Shown piece after piece: positions 42,731 through 46,973 of a DNA stretch of 46,973 nt. Origin of the DNA: an uncultured Myxococcaceae bacterium. Its GTDB lineage: Bacteria > Myxococcota_A > Polyangia > Polyangiales > Ga0077539. The DNA lies in NCBI GenBank assembly GCA_945952225.1, contig CAMFHP010000064.1, positions 1 through 46,973 on the forward strand, written 5' to 3'. Position numbers and translations under genes: made by a program. Numbering within the stretch: the first letter of the stretch is position 1; each line of letters opens with the position of its first letter. The notes below the pieces were generated by a model. That model did not search any database. It was not told the DNA's origin and saw only the letters and a program-made list of their open reading frames with translations.

Positions 42731-42772
42731 CGTTGCGCGGAATCGGCGCAACGCTGCGCGGGGTCGGCGCAG
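42731..42772. other. two tandem hairpins/palindromes with compensating change
   Basis: Two 6-bp-or-longer inverted repeats lie end to end: CGTTGCGC-7-GCGCAACG (42731-42753) and CTGCGC-7-GCGCAG (42754-42772). They are 21-bp direct repeats with 18 of 21 bases equal; one difference is paired (T-A in one stem, C-G in the other), so symmetry is kept. They start one base after the stop codon of the zinc-ribbon gene and lie 105 bp before the lipoprotein start. Confidence 0.7.
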
Positions 42773-42773
42773 A

Positions 42774-43313
42774 TCAGCGCTCGGCGCGCGCGCCGCACGA
42801 CCGACACTCGACCTCGTAGTCGGGCATCGGGTTGCGGCAGTACGCGCAGAGCTTCTGTCCGGGCAGCGTGGCGGCGTCGAGCGCCGTGAGCAGCGGACCC
42901 GCTTCGCCGCCGAGCGCGGGCGCGGGAAAGGCCAGCTCGGCCCCGGCGAGCGATCCGCGCGGGAGCCCCATGAGCGTCTGGAGGAGCTGCGCGACGGCCG
43001 TTCCGTTCGAGTAGTCGACGGGGGCGTTCATGGGCACGTTGAGGTGCAGGCGCAGCGCGATGAGCGTGCCGTCGGGGTCGACGTCGACGGGCAGGCGCAC
43101 GTGCGTGATGGGCACCTGCGGCGCGGCCCACACGTACGCGTGCGTGGCCACGCCGACGCCGCGCGCGAGACCGCGACACGCCTCGCGGGCCTGGTCTTCG
43201 GGCGAGAGGTGGGCGCCGCGCGAGGCTTCGAGGGTCATGCGAATCGCGGGACCGAAATCGCTGTTGAAGCGCAGCACGAGGTCGACCACGCGGGCGGGCT
43301 GCCAGTTGCTCAT
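42774..43313 (-). CDS. hypothetical protein with C-terminal zinc ribbon
   Basis: 179 aa. AAGGAGA nine bases before the ATG supports the start. The C-terminus has CAYC-10-CRSC, a likely zinc ribbon (four Cys). The rest (residues 1-150) is mixed alpha/beta with no signal or membrane segment; no family recognised. It follows the histidine kinase gene by 43 bp on the same strand, so they may share a transcript. It could be a DNA- or RNA-binding accessory, but nothing in the sequence shows this. Two tandem hairpins follow the stop. Confidence 0.65.
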   Translation of the reverse strand: MSNWQPARVVDLVLRFNSDFGPAIRMTLEASRGAHLSPEDQAREACRGLARGVGVATHAYVWAAPQVPITHVRLPVDVDPDGTLIALRLHLNVPMNAPVDYSNGTAVAQLLQTLMGLPRGSLAGAELAFPAPALGGEAGPLLTALDAATLPGQKLCAYCRNPMPDYEVECRSCGARAER

Positions 43314-43356
43314 CGACGGTGTCTCCTTGCGGTGGGAAGGGGAGAGTTCGGTGCGC

Positions 43357-44079
43357 TCAGTGGCTCACGGGGAGCCACACGCGGAGGCTCGAACGTGCGC
43401 CCTCGCGGCCGGTCTCGATGGTGCCGCCGAAGGCCTCGCTCACGAGCCCGATGACGTAGAGCCCAAGACCTCGCGAGTAGCGTCCGTCGGTCTGGAACTT
43501 GATCGCCACCTGAGCCTCGCGCGTGAAGTGGCGCTCGTACGGTCCCCACGCGGGCCCCGCGTCGAGCACGGTGACCGCCGCGCGGTCGTCGCGACGTTCG
43601 AGGCGCACGGTCACCGACCCCCGACGACGCGTGTGCTGCACGGCGTTGAGGATCATGTTCTGCACCATCAGTTCGAGCAGCGCGACGTCGGCCAGCACGC
43701 GCGCGTTCTCGCTCGACTCCAGCGAGAGCGCGATCTCGGAGCTCGCCGCCGACGAGGCGCAGCGCTCCATGGCGGTCTCGGTCACCGCGAGGAGCGAGAG
43801 CGGCGAGCGGGGGAGCACCACGCCCACCGTGGTCTCAAGCCGCGCGACGGCGACCATGTTGTCGATGAGCCGAAGGAGCACCTCGGCCGACGAGCGGATG
43901 TCGCCCGCGGTCTCGCGCGTCTCCTGCTCCGAAGGGCGGAACGAGTCGTCGAGGAACGACGCGTTCGCCAGGATGGCCTGAAGCGGGTTCCGCATGTCGT
44001 GGGCGAGGAGCTGCGCGAGCTCTTCCTGGATCTGGAGCCAGGCCGAGAGCGGCGCGTCGGGCGGTGCGGAGGGGCTCAC
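43357..44079 (-). CDS. soluble histidine kinase (HisKA + HATPase_c)
   Basis: 240 aa, starting at GTG. The H-box is LAHDMRNPLQAI (phospho-acceptor His near residue 27), the N-box MVQNMILNAVQHT, the G1 box DAGPAWGP and the G2 box SRGLGLYVIGLV. There is no sensor domain, PAS domain or membrane helix; the H-box starts almost at once. The F-box is poorly kept. It probably receives its signal from another protein or is an orphan of a multi-part pathway. No response-regulator gene is next to it. The start could also be a later codon, but residues before the H-box are needed for dimerisation. Confidence 0.88.
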   Translation of the reverse strand: MSPSAPPDAPLSAWLQIQEELAQLLAHDMRNPLQAILANASFLDDSFRPSEQETRETAGDIRSSAEVLLRLIDNMVAVARLETTVGVVLPRSPLSLLAVTETAMERCASSAASSEIALSLESSENARVLADVALLELMVQNMILNAVQHTRRRGSVTVRLERRDDRAAVTVLDAGPAWGPYERHFTREAQVAIKFQTDGRYSRGLGLYVIGLVSEAFGGTIETGREGARSSLRVWLPVSH

Positions 44080-44126
44080 GTTCGCCGCGAAGCTACGGCA
44101 GTCGGCCGTCGCCGCGCAATCGCGCG

Positions 44127-44765
44127 TTACGCACGGAGGAAGGGGTTCGACCGTCGCTCGCGGCCCACCGTCGTCGCGCGGTCGTGACCCGTGATCACCA
44201 CGGTCTCGTCGGGCAGCGAGAGCAGTCGGTTGCGAATCGAGCGGAGGATCTGTCCGTGGTCACCGCCCCAGAGGTCCGTGCGTCCGATGCTGCCCGCGAA
44301 GAGCGTGTCGCCCGCGAAGACCACCTCTTCCGCATCGGTCTTGCAGCGGAAGCACACGCTCCCCGGCGTGTGTCCCGGCGTGTGGATCACCTCCAGCGAG
44401 AGCGCGCCCGCGGTGAGCACCTCGCCGTCGCGAAGGAACGCGTCGAGCTCCGCGCGCGGCGGCGTGGGCACGCCGATCATCTGCCCCTGCACGTGGAGCA
44501 TCTCGTAGAGAAACAGGTCTCCCTCGTGGATGCGCGCCGCGGCGCCGGTGGCCTGTTGCACCGCCGACGTCGCGCCCACGTGGTCGATGTGCGTGTGCGT
44601 GTGAACGAGGGCCTTCACGGTCACGCCGCGCGCCGTGAGCCTGCGCAGAATGCCCGGCGCGTCTCCTCCGGGGTCGACCACGATGGCCTCCTTCGACACG
44701 TCGTCGATGAGCACGGAGCAGTTGCAGCCGAGGGGCGGGACCGCGAAGGTTTCGACGTGGATCAT
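44127..44765 (-). CDS. glyoxalase II-like metallo-beta-lactamase-fold hydrolase
   Basis: 212 aa. Metal ligands are clear: HTHIDH (His57, His59, Asp61, His62), HTPGHTPGS, FAGDTLFAGSIGRTDL and GHDRATTVGRER, in the order of the YcbL/GloB-type family. The last His motif is GHD rather than the usual GHG. Members hydrolyse thioesters such as S-lactoylglutathione or act as persulfide dioxygenases; the GRTD motif and lack of a C-terminal substrate domain favour a short YcbL-like thioesterase. The ATG at 44765 gives the typical N-terminus (FAVPPLGCNCSVL). The gene diverges from the small gene at 44807. Confidence 0.9.
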   Translation of the reverse strand: MIHVETFAVPPLGCNCSVLIDDVSKEAIVVDPGGDAPGILRRLTARGVTVKALVHTHTHIDHVGATSAVQQATGAAARIHEGDLFLYEMLHVQGQMIGVPTPPRAELDAFLRDGEVLTAGALSLEVIHTPGHTPGSVCFRCKTDAEEVVFAGDTLFAGSIGRTDLWGGDHGQILRSIRNRLLSLPDETVVITGHDRATTVGRERRSNPFLRA

Positions 44766-44806
44766 CGGGAGGGCGGGAGCTATACCGCGGCCCCGAGGTG
44801 AGCTCC
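44766..44806. promoter_or_regulatory. short divergent promoter region
   Basis: Only 41 bp separate two divergent genes. GAGCTATACC at 44777-44786 reads TATACC toward the plus-strand gene (20 nt from its ATG) and GGTATAGC toward the minus-strand gene (about 15 nt from its ATG). Both strands could therefore use overlapping -10 boxes. Confidence 0.4.
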
Positions 44807-45073
44807 ATGCACGAACATGACAGGCGACAGGTCGACGGGGCGGCAGTGCGCGAGGCGGCGGTGGTCCACGGCGATGCGCTGCGCGAGAAGGCCGTGGCGT
44901 TCGCGCGCGCCGTCGGTGCCCGCGCGGTGGGCGATGCGGTGGAGCCCGTGACGACACCGACGCCCGAGACGCGCGTGGCCTCCGCGGAGACCGTCGTCGC
45001 AGGCACCCCCGAAACGCAACGCGCGCCGGAGGAGTCCCCCGACGCGCGCTCGACCGAGACCGCGGCCGTCTGA
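44807..45073 (+). CDS. small acidic hypothetical protein
   Basis: 88 aa from the ATG at 44807, with GAGG nine bases upstream; the GTG at 44798 is an alternative. The first half is helical (VREAAVVHGDALREKAVAFARAVG); the second half is Glu/Thr/Ala/Pro-rich and disordered (TPETRVASAETVV, TPETQRAPEESPD). No family recognised. It could be a short antitoxin-like or regulator protein, but no toxin neighbour is present. It is convergent with the membrane protein gene, 13 bp apart. Confidence 0.5.
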   Translation: MHEHDRRQVDGAAVREAAVVHGDALREKAVAFARAVGARAVGDAVEPVTTPTPETRVASAETVVAGTPETQRAPEESPDARSTETAAV

Positions 45074-45086
45074 GCGGCCCGCGCGG

Positions 45087-45590
45087 TCAGTTCTTCTTCG
45101 TCTTCGCCGCGGGCTTCGCGGCCTCTTCGTCCTCACCCACGTCGATGTCTTCGAGCGCGATCTTGCCCGCGCGAACGCCGCTCGCGGGCGCCTCCTCGGG
45201 CTGATCGCCGCCGTCATCGAGCTCCACGAAGGTCGCGTAGATCGTCGCCACCATCGGCGCGAAGAGAAGCGGCACGTGCGCCATCGGCGTGCCCGACGCC
45301 ACGTCGGGGAGCGCCATCGGGATTCCGGGCAGCACGCGCTGACCGAGCGCGTAGAGCCCGACGCCCACGACCACGCCGAAGATGGCCTTCAGCACCCCGG
45401 CGATCCACGCGCCGGGCTTCCACGGCGCGCGGCCCGAGAGCCCGCCGGCCACCGCGCCGACGCCCGCGTAGAGCGGGTAGTTCGTCCATTCCGTGATCGT
45501 GTGTGCGCCGAGTGCGAAGTGGAGGAGCGCGCCGACCGCGCCGCCGATGAAGAGACCCTTGAGGATGCCGAGGAGGAGGCGCTTGCCCAT
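45087..45590 (-). CDS. small polytopic membrane protein with charged tail
   Basis: 167 aa. Four hydrophobic segments: about 5-28 (LLLGILKGLFIGGAVGALLHF), 38-55, 62-82 and 105-125. The first 28 residues could also be a signal. After the last helix the C-terminus is acidic then Lys-rich (DIDVGEDEEAAKPAAKTKKN), probably cytoplasmic. No known family; small Gly-rich helices resemble membrane-spanning pore or transporter fragments. No Shine-Dalgarno precedes the ATG. It follows the CpaF-like gene on the same strand after a hairpin, so co-transcription is uncertain. Confidence 0.65.
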   Translation of the reverse strand: MGKRLLLGILKGLFIGGAVGALLHFALGAHTITEWTNYPLYAGVGAVAGGLSGRAPWKPGAWIAGVLKAIFGVVVGVGLYALGQRVLPGIPMALPDVASGTPMAHVPLLFAPMVATIYATFVELDDGGDQPEEAPASGVRAGKIALEDIDVGEDEEAAKPAAKTKKN

Positions 45591-45680
45591 GGTCGTAGGA
45601 GGCGAAGCTGCCACGATGGGTTGCGCGCGGCAACCGCCGTTCGCACTCGCAAAACCGCTTGTTTCTCTGGGGAAGACGCG

Positions 45681-45709
45681 GGCGTCACGGCGCGTTGGCG
45701 CGACGCCCT
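45681..45709 (-). terminator. hairpin after CpaF-like gene
   Basis: A 7-bp stem (GGGCGTC/GACGCCC) with a 15-nt loop lies 12 bp past the CpaF-like stop codon. A weak T-rich stretch (TCTTCCCC) follows on the minus strand. A further 6-bp stem (GGTTGC/GCAACC) is at 45619-45635. Confidence 0.35.
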
Positions 45710-45721
45710 TCGTGCGGGGGA

Positions 45722-46973
45722 TCAGTAGCCGTTCGTGGGCACGAGCTGCGCGTGCAGGTTGCCCGCGGCGTCGGTTCCATCGATGCGGAGCGCGAAGAGC
45801 TGCGCCACCTGGAGGCTTCCATCGGCGCCGGTGCCGACCTCGCCGATGCCCACGATGCGGGCCTGTCCGTCGCCGAGCCGTCCGGTCTCGATGACCAGCG
45901 GACGCGTGGTGAGAATGCGCGTCGCCGCCTCGTGCTGCGGGAGCCATCCCTCCTGCGTGCCAAGCGACGAGAGCTTCGCGAGACCCGCCGCGCCCGTCGG
46001 GGCTGCGACCGCGATCATCGAGCCCTCGGCGCCGGTGGTGAGGCCCGCCACGAAGGCCTTCGCCGTCGCGCCGTTCGCCTCGCCGTAGACCACCCGCCCC
46101 GCGTGGATCGAGAGGGCCACCGACACGGCGGCCTCCCAGTCTCCGTCGGCGCGGATCGAGAGCGCATCGCGGCGCGCGCGTCCGAGCTCGTCGCGGTCTT
46201 CGACGGCCACCGCGAGGTCGCTCGCGGGGAGCGAGGCGATGAGCGACGAGAGCACGTTCGTGCGGCCCGACCCGCGCGGACCGACCACGATCACGTTGCG
46301 ACGTCCGCCGAGCGCGTTCGAGAGCGCGCCGAGGGCCTGCGGCGGGAGCGCGCCGCGGGCGCCGAGGTCGTTGAGGTTCAGCGCGCGGACGTTGCGTTCG
46401 ATCTGCACCACCGCGCCCGCGTGGGCCAGGGGGCCGAACACCGCGATGACGCGCGTTCCATCGGCGAGGGTCGCGTGCACCGCGTTGCGTCCCGCGCGGT
46501 CGATGCCGTGCGCACGGAGCAGGCGCTCCACACACTCGGCGGCGGCCGACGGCGACGAGAACCAGTGCGAGCCCACGTTCCGCTGACCGTTGCGCACGGT
46601 CGAGACGCGGCCCACGTGGTCGACGGTGGCCGAGGCGATCTCGGCGTCTTCGAAGACCGCTTCGAGCGCACCGAATCCCGCGAGCTCCGCGAGCGCTTCC
46701 CGCGCCAGACGGTCGTGCGAGGTGCCTGCGGGGAGCGGGTTCACCGTGCGCGCGGCCTGCTCGATCGCAGCCTTCGCGCGACCTCGCGAGGCGTCGTCAC
46801 CCGGCGTCACATCGACACCGCGGGCGCGGGCCGCGCGAATCACCGAGGCCAGCGCGTCGGCGTGCTCGTCGCCGGAGCGCACTTCCGCGAGGGGCTGCGA
46901 CGCACGCGCGGGGGCGGGCGGTGCCGCGGGCGCGGGCGCGGCGCGAACCTGCGGGGCAGGTGCGGGCTCGGCG
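45722..46973 (-). CDS. CpaF/TadA-like secretion ATPase, degenerate, 5'-truncated by window
   Basis: At least 417 codons; the frame stays open to the window edge through a Pro/Ala-rich linker, so the N-terminus is missing. Order of parts matches CpaF: a N-terminal helical region, the QIERNVRALNLNDL segment, ATP site and C-terminal half. The Walker A motif is GPRGSGRT, with Arg (codon 46262-46264) where Lys is needed. The usual GEVRG and HANS motifs read GEANG and AAPT, removing the arginine and His-box residues. It probably cannot hydrolyse ATP well. It may regulate an intact CpaF. N-terminal FHA domains occur on relatives, but that part is not visible here. Confidence 0.75.
   Translation of the reverse strand, partial: AEPAPAPQVRAAPAPAAPPAPARASQPLAEVRSGDEHADALASVIRAARARGVDVTPGDDASRGRAKAAIEQAARTVNPLPAGTSHDRLAREALAELAGFGALEAVFEDAEIASATVDHVGRVSTVRNGQRNVGSHWFSSPSAAAECVERLLRAHGIDRAGRNAVHATLADGTRVIAVFGPLAHAGAVVQIERNVRALNLNDLGARGALPPQALGALSNALGGRRNVIVVGPRGSGRTNVLSSLIASLPASDLAVAVEDRDELGRARRDALSIRADGDWEAAVSVALSIHAGRVVYGEANGATAKAFVAGLTTGAEGSMIAVAAPTGAAGLAKLSSLGTQEGWLPQHEAATRILTTRPLVIETGRLGDGQARIVGIGEVGTGADGSLQVAQLFALRIDGTDAAGNLHAQLVPTNGY

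Overview
The window is very GC-rich, densely coded DNA (about 70% GC, gene gaps mostly under 150 bp, many GTG starts). The gene content points to a myxobacterium, most likely the Polyangiales/Sandaracinus side of Myxococcota: many lipoproteins with Asp/Ala/Ser-rich tethers, a caspase-like lipoprotein, a Ser/Thr kinase, PEGA and RCC1 proteins, an FHA-type sigma-54 activator, TPR/HEAT/beta-propeller surface proteins, and secreted phospholipases. This placement is inference from gene content; there is no rRNA marker. I saw no tRNA, rRNA, CRISPR array, insertion sequence or phage gene. No gene-free stretch exceeds 300 bp.

Layout. 1-2.3 kb: a 23-bp tandem repeat, an unknown helical protein and an amidase. 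2.3-4.4 kb: a YceF/Maf pyrophosphatase and a TVP38 membrane protein, convergent; a two-gene nucleotidyltransferase module sits between them, flanked by a perfect 21-bp direct repeat. 4.5-8.6 kb: a FadL-type porin, a 58-aa orphan, type II isopentenyl diphosphate isomerase (fni) and htpX. 8.7-13.7 kb: a caspase-like lipoprotein with two PPC domains, a PhzF protein, a PI-PLC-like lipoprotein and a receiver-like/DUF3052-like fusion. 13.7-19.8 kb: a coupled pair of M16 peptidases (one active, one without the zinc motif), a TMTC-like glycosyltransferase with TPRs, and a secreted prokaryotic phospholipase A2. 19.9-28 kb: a 1657-aa TPR protein, a HEAT protein and a propeller/HEAT lipoprotein, all in one direction. 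28-32.3 kb: a small helical protein, a universal stress protein, an SRAP (YedK) protein, an Asp-rich lipoprotein and a Fam20/HipA-like kinase-fold lipoprotein. 32.3-37.9 kb: a 5'-nucleotidase divergent from cysDN, then an FHA sigma-54 activator behind a tandem palindromic operator. 37.9-44.1 kb: six minus-strand genes (histidine kinase, zinc-ribbon protein, lipoprotein, Ser/Thr kinase, PEGA protein, RCC1 lipoprotein), the last three translationally coupled. 44.1-47 kb: a glyoxalase II-like hydrolase, a small acidic protein, a four-helix membrane protein and a CpaF-like ATPase with eroded catalytic motifs, cut by the window edge.

Most single genes belong to known families. The parts most worth following are the repeat-flanked nucleotidyltransferase module, two different tandem palindrome arrays with 21-bp spacing, the kinase-PEGA-RCC1 operon, the secreted kinase-like lipoprotein and the degenerate CpaF.
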